DNA of 64,000 bases from Lutjanus erythropterus (GCA_020091685.1 CM034598.1:13897088-13961087), one strand, 5' to 3'; counted from the stretch's first letter, positions 25,461-39,342 are shown. Numbers and translations: made by a program. The notes: generated by a model not told the origin, from the sequence alone.

Positions 25461-28400
25461 GTTAGTAACTCTTTTTACACATGCTACAAGCTGTGCCTTG
25501 TACCTGGGAGTTTTTAATGTTATTCACAAATACCACCGCTCAAAGCAATGGCTTCTGTTTTTGCTCACAACTGTAAAAACACTATGAAGTGTCCTGATGC
25601 CGCTTGCTGCGAAAGATCAACTGTTTCCATAGTCTTAGATTTCACAGCCCCACGATGATTAGAGTACACATCACAGTATCACTGTGTTTGAATGGCTATC
25701 AACAAAGTTTTCCTCTGGACATTGGTGTGTGAAAGTATCCTTTTGAACAAACTACTAGAGCACACAACGGATTTGCACAGCTGGAAATACTGTGCTATAA
25801 TCTCACCAGTGATCACAAACAGTGGTATTTGCCAGTTGTGCTTAATGCAGTTTTGTAAGTGTTGTGAATTTTTGCAAGAAATGAGGGGATCAACTCATTC
25901 TGTCAAGCAGAAAGGGAGTGGGAAGGACCAGAATGAAAGTGAATGATGTTTGATGCTCATGTTTCCTCAGAAAATGAGCACTGTTGTTAGTGATTGTTCA
26001 AAGTGGACCCATGAGTGATTTTGCAAAACCACATCTTTCTCTGTGGTTCTGGTTACACTTTTCAAAAACACACTGAAATAGGTCTCTGTAAAGGCACATG
26101 TACTGTGTGTGTGAATGGACCAGAAACTCTTTTAAGGATGCGGTGGCATGTTGTGAACACAAATATCATCCTGACTGGACTTGGGAATCACTTAGCTGTG
26201 TCTCTGGTACAGCACAGCACAGTGGATTTACTCAAAGCTGAGACTGAGTGATAAAAATCCAAGAATGAGCACAAGGTGTACATACAAGCTTTTACTCATG
26301 CAGTCAAGCTGTGTGTTTGAATGCAAATGAAAAATTTATTTCTGTTTAGCAGCATTTGTGTATTAGATAAATGTACTGCAAGTCTCAGTGGGATCTAAAA
26401 ACAATTTGGGGATATTTGAATAGGAAGAATATGGAAGTTATTAAATTTAAAAAAAGTCCCTAGATACCTAGCTAAAACTAATTCAGTCTGATACAGCAGT
26501 CCTTCAATATCCTACATTAATGAAGGGTGTAAAGTTGATTTTCTCTCTCAAACTGTTGTGGAGAAGTGTTGATGTAACATATAGGGTCATTTAGGATGCT
26601 GCAGATTGCGGTGCAGTTGAATTGTAATGTTGATGGGTGTTTCTGTTATTTTGTCCAACCAGTTTAATCAGTGAGGGTAGGCTAAATGACAGAAACACTT
26701 CTCTGTGTAATGCAATACAACTCAACAGCACCGCAAACTACATCTTTTAAAATTATCAAACAGTTGAAAAACCACATCTCAACATAAAATTATAACCTTC
26801 ATGAAGGGACAATTCACTACAGGGCTGCGTAGGTTTACTTAAAGGGAAAATTTCATGTTGATATACAGTCAGTGTTGATGGTAAATGTCATCAGTTGAAC
26901 CAGTAAATTCCTCAGTGCGTGCTATATTGACCAAGAAGTTTTCCTGCTCATAGAGCTGTGCAGCGGTGCCTTCATGTACCAGGGTGCACTCTGGGCGAGC
27001 TTGTGACTCCCACACCCATATTGCCGTGTTATCACCACCGTAGCCAGCCATTTACTTTGTTGGCCGAAACATAGTGTAAGATGACAAAAATACTCATGTA
27101 GCACGTCCTCTGACTACCCAAAGGTGGAGACTAGAAATCCAAGCTGAAATAGCCTGTAGTTCTTGATCATCCGCAAGAAAGAAGAGGAACTGCTCATGTT
27201 ATCAACTTCAAAGTCACTTAGCCATTATATCCACCAAATACAGTACAGTTACAGTAGCACAAACCATACAGGGGATGGATGTAACATTTTTGTAATATAA
27301 ACAATGCCCACAGCATTTGAACAAACTTTAAAAGCCACCTATAGCAAAACTGTATGGAATATCAAAAGTACGATTAAGTAACTTTTTCCAGCTTGGTCCT
27401 GAGATGTTTTGTACCAACTTTTCTGATGATTGGTCAAAATTTGTAGTAGGAGTAAATTAAAAAATGGCCACGTATATATATTGGGTGTGGTTTATATGGA
27501 CAGATTTGTCTGGATTTGTCTGCTTCTGGGACTTATGGTTAAAAAGCTACTGGCCAAAATCTGACATTGCGCTCCCTTGGGTCCCCTTTCAGTTATCGAG
27601 ATATGCAAATGACAGAGAGAGATTCCTTCCTTGTGAAGAAATAAGATGTTATTCACATCAGCCAGAACAAGGGGGTGTCTTCTGGAAAACATCTGTTTTT
27701 TTAATTGGATGTCTGTAAAGGAACCACATTGGCCTGTTCCATGTGGATTCACCAGCTAGGTTAGACAAGAAAGATGCTCAGCATCAACTTTTAAACAAGC
27801 ATAGAGAATGGTGTAGCTGACCAAACCAGCACAAGCTTACAGTCACTGGGTGTCATTCCAGACCACTCTGTTCATTACGCTCTAATAGATAGGAAGTCTA
27901 GTTTTCTACATCAGAAAGCCGGCCATTCTGAGACTTTAACAAACACATGGCTCTGTGTCATGTGTACAACCTGCCTCCAATCTACCAAACTAAAAATGGC
28001 CAGTCCTTGCACCTCCTCTCTTAAATATGTTAAAACCTACATGTATATAAAACTGTAGTCAGGTATAATTTAATTTTTTGTGGTTCTCAGCACTGTGTTG
28101 TTGAGCCTTGATTGGTTCCTGAGTCATTCATTATGAGACCTCACTGATTTTGTAAGCCTTGTCTGTACTTGTTACCCAAATTCTCTACCTCCTCTACTAT
28201 AAATGGGATCTTCAATTTTAATTTGGTCCCACTAGTACAACGGAACCCTTAGTGACAGCGGATCCTTTCAATTATTTACCAGCCCACTGTTGAGGAGATG
28301 TTTCTTAATGTGAATCAATGGATGGTGCATATTAAATGGTCATCGGAGAAGTGGGATACTTTTTTATGTTCACCATGGCTACAGAGAGGCCCCTCCAGCA

Positions 28401-29120
28401 TGGGCCCTGAGGTGCTTTTATTTAATTTGTGTGCTACTACCAGCATTACCGCTGCATCCCTGCTTTAACCAATTGTAGAAAAAAGGACAAAGAGTTGTGT
28501 GCTCTCACTAAAATCCTGCTCAGTCAGTCCAGCAACAAATGGTCAACACACCAGTTCATTTATGGAAATGCACACAGTGGACATTTTAATGCATAGTAAC
28601 TAGGCATGGACGATATCTTGCCCTAGAAATAATTGTGATAAACAATATTATTGTCATTTCCATTTTATGTCAATCATATCATATAATTGATTTGTATCAA
28701 TTATAAAATAAATGTTTAGAATTGATAATATAATGGTACAATAATGCAATTACGCCCTTTCGGAGAGGAATTAACCCAATAAAACACAACCAAAACAAAT
28801 AAAATGGGTGGAAAGCAGACAGCGAGAGGAAGCGACCAGAAATGACTGTAAAACATGCCTTATAATAGTGTCTTTTCTGTTCATCTGTCTTTTATGCGCT
28901 GAGAAAACACACTTAAGCACTGTTCCAAATCTTATAATTTATTAAAAGTGTAATTATAAGACAAAACCCTGTTGTTTATTCCGGCTTCATGTTGGCTAAA
29001 ATGTTGGTGACATTCTTATGTACATGTAAACAAACACTCAAAATACAAAGCGCAATATTGATATACTGGCAGCAACAGATTTACTGGACCTTAACTGCAT
29101 TCCTTAAGTCACATGACAAA

Positions 29121-29430
29121 ACTCAAGTGACATTACACATGTCGTCTACGTTGTAAAACAGTCACAGTTTGGTTAGGTTTAGGCACAAAACTACTTGGCT
29201 AGGTATAGGCAATAAAAGTACTTGGTTCGGGTTATGAAAAGATTGTGGATTGGTTTAAAATAACTATGTTATGTTTGTCATGGGACGGAAGTAACGTCAC
29301 TCGCACAGTGACTTAACTCACGTGACATTACACGTTGTTTACAATGTAAACCAGTTACAGTTTTGTTAGGTTTAGGCACAAAACCTACTTGGTTAGATTC
29401 AAGCAATAAAAGTTCTTGGTTAGGGTTAGT
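29121..29430. repeat. Tandem repeat, two units with about 195-bp period
   Basis: ACTCAAGTGACATTACAC (29121) and ACTCACGTGACATTACAC (29316) open two units. Both continue with a CAGTTTGGTTAGGTTTAGGC / CAGTTTTGTTAGGTTTAGGC block, ACTTGG, then GCAATAAAAGT. The TTAGGTTTAGGCA motif is common in teleost dispersed repeats. No coding frame is involved. Confidence 0.75.
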
Positions 29431-31125
29431 GGAAGTCACGCCCATGATGAAATTTTTACTCAATTAATCATGGCATGGGTGCTTTTAAGCGTACTCCTCA
29501 AGCCAGGTGCACCTCCTGAACAGTCAGATGAGTGGAGCATCAGAAGGCAGAACAGCAAGAGGACAACAGCACAGAAACACATACAACCGTAACGTAATTG
29601 TATATAAGTATGCTATATAGTACTGTATAGTGCATAGCATAGTAACGAACTAATTATCCCTCGAGTGACTGCAGACTTGTGAAGTAGCGAGCTGTGGGGA
29701 GTCACATCAGCCTATCCGCTGAGAAAGGCCAGCTGGTTGCCGAGGGAACATAAGTGATGCCAAACTTGCCCTGTGGGTGTTTTCAAATGGCTAACCCTTT
29801 GACCAGCATATAAGGGACCAGTGCTATATGTAGGAGTCGCCTCCCACTGACGACCAGGTCCATCCAGGGAGAAAGCCACCTTTGGGTGTGTGTGCTGAGG
29901 AGGACTGTTTGAGTGTCGGCTAACACCCGTCCCCTTGCTCGTTTCTACGCCTCTCATTGTTCCTCACCTGGGGAAAGGGGCTGATTGTTCTCTTGAAGCA
30001 TGGATAAGGTTACTCCTAATTAATATGAATGCACTTAATTGTCATGGATCACAACACACAGGAAATCCACCTTTAGTTTGCTACTGTTCTGACTTCACTA
30101 TGTTAATGTGACCTTTGTATGGTATGTTATCATGCTGAAAATAACCATGAACTAGATTGAAGGGCATCACATTCATGCTTGTTTTAAATTACACCTTAGA
30201 ATGCTAACCAGCTGTCCTGCTTTTAATATTTGTATTTTACCGCTATACATATCGAGATATACTTATAGTGTGACCATAATATGCCATTTTTTTTTTACTT
30301 TCCTTGTTCTATCTCAGCATTGAACAGTATTTCTCATTATAGAGACAAACTCTCATTCCAATGGAAATGCCCGCATGTGGCTGAGAGCTGATTACTTTCT
30401 AGCTTCCTGCAGCTGAAAAGGCTAAACAAACTTTGTCTAAGACTTTCTTGCCTGTGTTCAAACGATTTGGTGGTAAAGAGCAGAATTTCAATGTTGGGGT
30501 CTGTATTAATCACCCCTTTTAGTGTAGGAAGAATCTGTCCTAAATGGCCTAAAATTCTGAGAGGACTGCATATCTGGTCCTGTTTGGTTTAAAAGCAAAT
30601 AAAATTTTGACTTGACTTACAAAAATTTAATATATGAGTTAAGTCGGAGGGCCAAAGAGGTTAGTAGGGGAAAAATAGAACATAAATGCTATTATTCTTT
30701 ATTTTATTATATAAGTTTAAACATTTCAAATATATGTACTCATATGAATTATCATACAGGTAATATCAACAATGAAATGTTCTTAATTGTTCATGTTTAA
30801 ATGAGAGAACTGAGAAAAGATTAATTCTCTTACACCAAAAAATATACCACATTAATGGGCAGACAATGAAAAAAAAATCATTTAAAGAGATAGACTTTTC
30901 CATTTGACAGATAAGAACAGATCCATGCATTGTTATTGTTGCTATGCAGGAAATGTTTAAATATTTTTGAGTTGATCCTTGTCTAACAATGTGCATTGTC
31001 ACAACTTTATAAGTTTCAAACTACATTGATTAGTGTTACAGTTGTGTTCAACACACTAATTATTAATGTAAGACTGTATAAATGTGTTTACTTGTTATCA
31101 TATTAAATAATTGCCTGTGAATTTT

Positions 31126-31190
31126 TAGTGGGCCACATAAGATGAGTTGCCGGGCCAGATTCGGTGCGTGGGCCTTGAGTTTGGCAGGTG
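31126..31190. mobile_element. Terminal fragment of a hAT-like element
   Basis: GGGCCACATAAGATGAGTTG, CCGGGCCAGATTCGG and GGGCCTTGAGTTTGGCAGG resemble the end of the vertebrate hAT elements whose termini read roughly CAAACTCAAGGCCCG with GGGCCAGATT next to it. The matching left end was not located with confidence; GGAGGGCCAAAGAGG near 30646 may be part of it. It abuts the next element. Confidence 0.5.
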
Positions 31191-31198
31191 ATCTAGAA

Positions 31199-31772
31199 CA
31201 GTGTTTCTCAAACTTTTTACACCATGTACCACTTCGTTTCAGTCCACCTCCAACTGAATCCTAATTTGAGGTAACTCGAGACGAATCTCCTTCCTGTTTT
31301 ACAGCATTTGCTGCTGGCAGGTGTTGTGAAGACTTCACTGGTGTGTCTCAAGTACCCACAAGGACTTGCACTCAGTTCACTGTCGTCCACTTGGTTTTCA
31401 ACAAGGCTGCTTGAAATATTCTCCTCCAGCTCTGCACCTCTCTTCATAATAGTTTCAGTTTGGAGATGATTGCAGTGAACCATGCTGTTGTAGTCCATAT
31501 TTTACCTGAACGGCTTACTATCTTTCCACTCGTAGCTATCGGTTACGGTACATGCAGGATTGCGACTATGTAGCGTACTGATATTTAAATAACAATACAG
31601 GACAAAACATATTTTAAATTACATTGCAATTCTCTCATATTTTATGTATTTTCATCTGAAATATGATAGTATTTTGATAGTATTATATGTTTTTAAATTA
31701 ATTGATTTTATTACCTCTAGAGGGAGCTCGCGTACCACCAGTGGTACACGTACAACAGTTTGAAAATCTAGG
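31199..31772. mobile_element. Non-autonomous hAT element with imperfect 8-bp target duplication
   Basis: The left terminus is CAGTGTTTCTCAAACTTTTT. The right terminus is CGTACCACCAGTGGTACACG, then TACAACAGTTTGAAAATCTA, which inverts the left end with mismatches. Flanking octamers ATCTAGAA (31191-31198) and ATCTAGGA (31773-31780) match at 7 of 8 positions and fit the hAT nTnnnnAn target pattern. A 93-codon open frame on the minus strand (31217-31498, including ELEENISSSLVENQVDDSEL) shows no transposase motif; I do not recognise it. Confidence 0.75.
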
Positions 31773-34530
31773 ATCTAGGACTGTGTAAGTTTTATCCAGT
31801 GTCGCCAAACTTCTTTGTCTACAGACACGTCCACATGTATCATGTCATCACTTAAGAAATATTGGTATCATTTGTTTTATAATAGCTAGGGTGGGGCATT
31901 GTTCAAATTTTTCAATTATTAGTGTGTTTTTCTTGCATGCCTCTACAATTAGGAATATAAGAAAATCAGTCACAAGTATTATTAGACTGTGTGCTTAATG
32001 GGTCACTGATGCTGATGAGGTTTACTTCCTTCTGTATCAAAATTTGGTATCTAATGACAAGACATTTTTCAGTGCTCAGTAGTATTGAAACAATTCTGTC
32101 AGTGACATTAAAGTATTGAAATTCAATACCGACCTCTAATAATGAAATTGTCCCCGATCCTTGACACATGCTTTTTTTTTAATTCTTTCATTCTGTTTAC
32201 ATCAAAGAATTAATTTTGGTCTGTGTGTTTAAACACTTTTCCAACATTTATGTCCTGACTTAAATCAAAACCAGCACTCTGTTTCATTAAACATTAAACT
32301 TAATTCTATACACTGAAATGAAAGTCTCACCATCAAAGTGTTGTTCTTCACAGTGACTGCTTACCATTGCTTTTTGTTTTTCCTGTGATGTTTGGGCAGC
32401 CTGCTAATTTGCTCCCAGAGGCCTGTGTTTGTCTAATAGTTTAATTGGCTAGGCTGTGCACCTGTTTGGCAGCACAGGTGGCCACGGGGCCATTGTGCTG
32501 AGGGCCTTATCTCCCAGGCAGTTCCACACAGGTGTGTGGCATGCAGCCTTTGCAGATCCACCCACAGATGGCATTGCCTGGAGCATCGGCTGCTTACTCT
32601 GTTTCCACTCTCTTCTCCTCAGCTGCCATGTTTTCCACTTCTCTTTCTGTCAAAAATTTCCCCAGCCAATTATTTATCCTCTACTTCATTCTCTCCCCCT
32701 TTTAATTTTGTCATTTGGATACTCTCTTCTTAATTTAGAAGTGTCAGATTGACTAGCCACTTTTCATTAATTTCTTAATCCACTGACGTGAGTGAGATGC
32801 CAACTTACAGAAAATTACAGCCCTCTTATTTTTTCATTTAGTGTGAGAGAAATCCTGCTGTGTTTCAGTCCGGCTTTCTTTTTCACACTCATTTCACAAT
32901 TTATTTCCTCTCCGCCTCACACATGTGAACACCACCATAAGATCCATGTAAAAATATCTCAAGAGGCAAAACATACTTTTGTTTTCTTTACAGCCAATAC
33001 AGCAAAGCTTTTGCTTTATTTTGGGTTATGTACGTTTAGATTTTTCCTTTGGGGGCATTGGGCATACCCCACTTTAACACTTTATTTGATCATTTCAGTC
33101 AGATTTATTTCAGCTCTGAAGCAGCGAGGTTAAAGCTCACTTCCTCTGATCTAACTCAGCTGCTGCTCCATCAACAGACTTTCTAATATAAAACTGGGAG
33201 AGTGGTTTTAGTGGTTTTGGGCAGCAGAGCACACATCCATGGCCTCAGCTTTTGAGTTCCCTATGTTTAGCCCTCAGCATTACACTATGACTCTGTCAAA
33301 TCCCGACAGTGACTTCCATATTAGATCTGCTAGCGCTCAGATCCCTAAGACATATTTAAGCAAAATTGAACTGGGCTCCTAACTTTTCATTATGTGAAAT
33401 CTTCACGGTACAAGTCAGACATTTTCTAGGGGGGCATTTTCTTGTGGGGTCTTTTTTGTGGAGGCGGCAAGCATTTGCTGACACCAGAGTTTCTCTCTGT
33501 GTCTGGGTACTCAAGGTGTGGGTTGTTGTGATGATCTTGCTGCTCTGCCACACAGGGTGTCTCTGAGTCTGAATCAGTCTCACCAGCTTTTCTCAGCTGA
33601 ATGCTTGTAGCTGAGCACTGAGGGCTGCATGGAACACTAGTAATGGGCTTTTTACGAGCTTTGAAGTTACTACGCCTGCTAACATAACGCCGCTCGTCCT
33701 ATTGACTGTCTATCCTAATGCCCAGCTTGATAAAGCATTGAACAACACACTGAGAAACGCCAACGTTTCTGCCAAGTACAGTGGTGCTTCTCCCCGTTTA
33801 ATGAGCAAAAACCTTCAAAGAACTCAAATTCCCTCATTCCCTCATCTCATAATCTATGATTGTAACAGTCAAATAAACTCTTATATGACCAGAAATATTA
33901 TTTCTACACCGTCAAACTACAGTGTAGTCATACTTCTTGATTTAAATAGTAAAATGCCCTCTAGAAGGTGAAAAGACAGGGTGGCAATATGATGTAAAAA
34001 TTAATATCACTTTTTTATTTGTTTTTTATGGTGACAGTATTACACCTCAGTATTACAAAAATAATAAGGAATACTCCACTCAAAGCATGATTCTATCTAC
34101 TTTCTCTGGCAATGTAAGGGAACATAACCTATAAAAGATAAAAAACATCAGATTACAGATGTCTTTATTGGCTCCAAATAGAAATGAAAATGAGGTATAG
34201 GCCTCCATGTGTTTTGGGAGGAGTGCTCTGCCCCATAATGTAGGTTAATTAGTAAACGCATTGTGATTCATTCTCAGTGTAAGATAAGGGCTAGGATTAG
34301 AAATCTCAACAGATATACTCTTGGCAGAAAACTTAAAGTATATAAATATAGCCTAAGTACAATAGTCAGTGTACCATAGGGCAAATCTATCAGAACAACA
34401 ACACACACAAACCAGCCAGAATCACACAGCAGAGGGGGCTTTTGTGTAACAACAAAGCTTAAGCATGTGTTGCAGTATGAAGTCCTACAAAAAGCAGTGT
34501 CACGTCCCACATTCAAACTACTAATCTGGT

Positions 34531-35025
34531 TTAGGGATGTTAATGATTAATGATTAATCAGCATTAAAACCAAGTGATCCAGTTGACATTGTTTGGCGAA
34601 GCCATGTGTTGAATAAAGACAGGCAGATGAGAGCGGTGTGTTCATTTGAACTGTTTGTCCTTCATGAATGGATGTTTCACATAACTAATGTGCTGCTAGA
34701 ATTGCTTAAAAAAAACGCAACTAAGAAAATGATGTGTATTTGTTTCTTACTAATTATTAATGATTAATAATTTGACTGTGAAAATGTAAAAAATGAGGTT
34801 GTTTCATCAGGTCTCAAGTAGAATCTGACCCGGTAGCAGACATTAAGAATAATTATACAGAAATAGACGATCTTCTTGCATTCTTTAATTAACTTATGTA
34901 GGTCATATAGAAGCATTAGTAATAAATTCAGACTGCTTCATAGCCAGTTAAAAGCTGTTTAATCATTTATGATTAATCCATTGTTAACTTGTTGAACTAT
35001 CAGTTGCATAAAATTTCCAACCCTT
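34531..35025. repeat. Possible TAATGATTAATC-type dispersed repeat interrupted by a family E fragment
   Basis: It begins TTAGGGATGTTAATGATTAA and ends near ATGATTAATCCATTGTTAAC ... TTTCCAACCCTTAT, roughly inverted relative to the start. Between them, 34796-34965 matches MITE family E. The boundaries are approximate, so the nesting is a reading rather than a proof. Confidence 0.35.
34796..34965 (+). mobile_element. MITE family E, copy 3 (partial)
   Basis: It shares GTAGAATCTGACCCGGTAGC, AGACATTAAGAA, AGATCTTCTTGC-like and TTATGTAGGTCATATAGAAG, then CTTCATAGCCAGTTAAAAG with the other + strand copies. Both ends are missing. Confidence 0.65.
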
Positions 35026-37338
35026 ATCTTGTTATTTAACAGACTTAAAATGAGGCATCCACTCAAGTTTTTTTTGACTGTCCCGCAACATTAGTTCAGC
35101 ATCGTTCCAGACTGTGGAGTACAACAGATGCTAGCCATAGCCCCCCAACATGCTAATGCAACAGTACAGCAGCACAAAAATATTGAAACTCACAGCTTCC
35201 TAGTCCGATCAGTCAATTTGATCAATCAATCCTAGAGCTTCGCTTTTGAAGCTTACTTTGTACTGGCCCAGCTGGAAAGCTGTCCAAAGTAAAAAACTAA
35301 ACTACATGCTCACATGTGAGTTTTCCAGATGTTTTGGGGACATCGCCATCATAAATAAAGTTCATCCACTGCGTCTTCACTTCCTCTGATGGTGGAACTA
35401 GATGAAAACCTTTGTGTCGGTTGCTGCTGCCAACAACAGAGACATTAGCATGCTTTGCTTGTAACCTTACCTTTCTTCCTGTATCACAGTCTGTGCGTTG
35501 TACCAGACTCGGCATGAGCAAGAAAAAAGGTAGTCACTGGCCGTAACTTCAGTTCTCTGAGTACACGTGCAGCCCTCTACCTGCATGTTATCGCAGCCAC
35601 AGTAAAGCACATTAGTTTTAATATGCTAAAACATTTAGTGAGGTAATGATGGTATTGTAAAATCCATTATCATCATTACATTTAATGTGTATGGCACTCG
35701 CTCAGACAATTAAAAGGTGTCAACAAAAGCCACTCTCTTGGCACAAATGTTTTTTATTAGTACTGACTGTTACTCATATATCTTGATTCTTCCTCCCTTG
35801 GCCTCCTCTGTCCACTGTGTGCACAACAGCAGCACAAAGGAGCATATCCATCTGTCCAACTGCTACCGTTACTGTCTGAACAAATATGAGCAACATCTCA
35901 CAGGCTGTATACCCACCCCGACAGCTCAGGCCAGAAATCTTGTCTGGCACTGGCACAAAGTATGAGTAGTAGCTCTCAGTGCAGCTGCAATGACTTAACA
36001 GTGCACTGAAGAATGATACTCATGTGAGGACTTAGGTACAGTAGACATCAATGGGCCGTCTCTGTCTGACATGGATTCTTCACAGAGATGAATAACTGTT
36101 TCAACTCTGTCATTTTTGATGTGGAAATAGCTCCCTATCTCAGTGAATCATCCATAATTGATCCTCTGTATTCACTTTGTTATCCGGGACAGTGCTTTGG
36201 TAAGCTCAATCAAACTCCATGTCAATTTTGAAAATTTTAAATATAGCATTAAAAAACCAGATGTCCTTAGCGAAGTTCAGGGGGGACAGGCTACCTCAGG
36301 ACACATGACAGTCTGATGCCTTTGAAATTTCTGGATCAAGCACCATCTCTTCCCATCCCATCACTTTGTAGAGTAATGGAAAAATAGCAATTTGATTTTT
36401 TTTTTTTCTACCATGACGATCAAGATTTAACATCCTCCAGGAAGGGATGAGGACGGAAGGAGGAGAGGCACAAGATATCCAAGAACCTAACCTGTCAGGG
36501 CCATAAAATACGACCCTGGAGAAGTAAAGTGGGAGTGGAAGCTTTTCAGTGGGGTAATTTTCTTTGCACTACGCTGTGGGAGTGTACTCTCTTGACTCCT
36601 AGTGTTATTACGAACCATTGTCACCCTTCAGGCCTCAGACTAGTTTGATTTGTCACTTTTCAAGGAGATACAAGACAGGGAAGATTTGGATATTACATAA
36701 TCATTTAGCAGAGGTCTGAAGGTAAAAGTTTTCTTGTGTTTTTTTAAAAAGTTACACGAGTAATTCACTAATTAGTGAATCCATACTTTTTTGTCACAAT
36801 GCTACAATCAGTCTTGTTTTATAGCCTACAGAGAGTTTTATTTGACTTGTTAAATTTGGCACGAATGTTATGACACTGTCTTCACCAGACGTGACAAGCA
36901 GTCAGAAATGAGCAAGTTAACTAGTTTTTACCCTTGCGGCCGCCTTCACAATTGACGTTCGCCCTTCTTCCTCAGAGGCAGTGAAAACGATTTTGGAGAC
37001 ATAAATGTCCTCAGCGTCTGGGTATATTTTAAGAGTGATGCCTATTTCATTTTATGACACCATCTGTTAACCTCCGAGATACCCATATCTGTTACGGCCC
37101 CAAAGTGATACATACATAATTCAGAAATATCTGTTTCTAAATTTGAAGGATATGATGTCTTTGGACACGGTACAATATGTAATATAGGGCATTTTTCAGT
37201 GTTAACATGTGTGAGCAGTACATCTCAACAACATCACTGGTATACATATTATTATATCCTCAAAAATATATGCAAACTTCAAGAAATACTGTGATATTTT
37301 CTGTTATATAGGAGATAACACAGAATCTCATGTGACCT

Positions 37339-38549
37339 AAGCCCAGAGGAGAGTTCACCACAAAATCAAAAGTAATATTTTCCCTCTATATATATCCATC
37401 TAGATTTGGGCCCGATCAATACTAGATTTTTGGAGCTGTTACCGATATAAGGGAGGTAAAAAATATTCTGATATCGATTTACATTCTTTATACAGAATAT
37501 AATGCACAACATAGAGAGTAAACACATTTTTTTGCCATGAAAAGTGTTTAACACTCGTGACAAAGATATATAAGTCATTTTAAGTAAAAATGTCCAAATT
37601 ATCTTATTTCAGGTTTTCAGAAGTATTTTTTTTTTCTGGTTTCTATACTATGCTATGACAGTAAACTGAATATCTTTGGGTTGTGGGCAAAACAAGATAT
37701 TTTAGGGTGTTTTTTTAGGCTGTAGGAAATAGTGACCTATATTTTTCACCATTTTCTGACATTTTATGGACCGCACGACTGATCAATTAATTGACAAAAT
37801 AATCAACACTTTAATTGATAATCAAAATAATCATTATTTGCAGCGCTAGAGCAAGGATATTTCCTAAAATTATATAAGGGCACTGAAATAGTAAACTTTT
37901 CACTTTTTTCAAAAAAAAAAATCAAACAAACAAACAAAACACACACAAATATACAAAATTACTGTATATGTTCTTATTAAACATGATTTGCGAAATAGGA
38001 TCAAATATACATAAAATAATGCCTATCAAGCTCACAAATAAAAACAACCTGCATTATATTCTGTTAAAAACCAAAGTATTCATATAGGTACATATCAGGC
38101 AGCATATACGCCAATACCAATACAGACTGATAAAACTGTGTCAACTGATATATCAGTCAAGCTCTAATCTAGATTGTTTCGTTTTAAGTTACAAAGTTTG
38201 GGAGATATTATAATATGATATGATAATGTTGGTAATATTTCTCTTATAGATAAATCATCAGCAAAAAACATTTGCTGGCGTCCTCGCTTAGGTTTCCGAT
38301 CTAAATTGGCTCTAACATCGGCTGTAGAGATGTCTGCCTTTGCTTGAATATAATGGAACTAGATGGCACTCAGCTTGTGATGTTGTGAGCAGTTTGATGA
38401 GAAACTACTATGATCTTGAGCAAATGAATCCATCATAGTCAAGAGAAGGCAGATACCTCTACGGCTGATATCAATCTAGATGGATAAATAGCACTGCAGA
38501 CCACAGGAAAAATATGTACTTTTGATTTTAGGGTGAACTGTGCCTTTAA
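37339..38549 (+). mobile_element. MITE family A, split by a hAT-like insertion
   Basis: The left piece (37339-37405) contains GAGTTCACCACAAAATCAAA and ends in ATCTAGAT. The right piece resumes at 38167 with ATCTAGATTGTTTC, continues through CTGTAGAGATGTCTGCCTTT and AATGGAACTAGATGGCACTC, and ends GGGTGAACTGTGCCTTTAA, an inverted version of the left end. The family is a common percomorph foldback element (ends like TTAAAGGGACAGTTCACCC). The AGAAGGCAGATACCTCTACG block near 38443-38462 is the inverse of the GTAGAGATGTCTGCCTT block, showing the palindromic build. Another copy lies at 61453. Confidence 0.75.
37406..38166 (-). mobile_element. Non-autonomous hAT-like element, family B, copy 2, inserted in family A
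   Basis: The element is flanked by identical octamers ATCTAGAT (37398-37405 and 38167-38174), an 8-bp target duplication that is itself palindromic and fits nTnnnnAn. One end reads TTGGGCCCGATCAATACTAG, the other, inverted, TAGAGCTTGACTGATATATC. In reverse orientation it shares the CTGTATTGGTATTGGCGTAT block with copy 1 at 4283. The part 37570-37850 resembles, reversed, the repeat at 59868-60150 (CCACAACCCAAAGATATTCA). Confidence 0.75.
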
Positions 38550-39342
38550 CAAACATGCCAAACAAGCTGTCCAATCTGGTCCAAATCGATAGAGTGAGGC
38601 ATATTTGTTCCTGCTTTTTTAAACTTAGGAATAAAAGCATTTATCAACCTCCTCAACCTACGAAAGTCATCTTGTCCGCTCGAGGATCTGTGAGAGCTGC
38701 AGAGCTGTCCTAATGTTTTAGTAGTTCCCAGCAGATATCAAATAATAGCACAAAAACACACACACCCATTCTGGGAGGTGTACACTGACACCTTGCAAAG
38801 GGTTTTATACGTCTGCTGTATAAGGTGACAGCAACAAAAGCTTGAACAAAACGGCAACTTTACGGCTTTGAAAATAGAACCCGTTCCTTCAAAGAAATGC
38901 TTGCCACTGCATTTCCTTCCCTTCCCTGAAAGATGAAACTCATCTCTGCAGAAGCCAAAGGAATGTGTAGATGCATCACATCAAACCCGACGATCCTTAC
39001 GCCGATCTTTCCACAACACGTACAGATTTACAGTATACTGAACAATTAAATTAATTGGTCTAATCAACCTGCAATCTGCCAGTAGTGCTGCTGGTTTCTG
39101 TCTACCTTCAGCGAGCAGTGAAGATTGCTGTGCAGGAATCCTCGGTGGTGTTCAGGGGATAATTAGAAATTTCAAGAGTGTTTTGCACTCTGCGGGGGGT
39201 CATTTCAAAGTGACTGGGGAGCATGGTGTGCTGTCAGCCGTCTGCACTTACTAGTTGATTCAATTCTGATAGAGACCTGCACTCCCCAGTCTCTCAAACG
39301 TCTTTTATGCACATACAAGCGCACGCTATTGCTGCCTTCATT

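Noticed and set aside
26815-27240. Possible gene from two overlapping minus-strand frames (MAGYGGDNTAIWVWESQARP)
   Set aside because: The AAAGGGAAAATTTCATGTTG edge and lack of any domain suggest a repeat, but no second copy was found here, so neither call is made.
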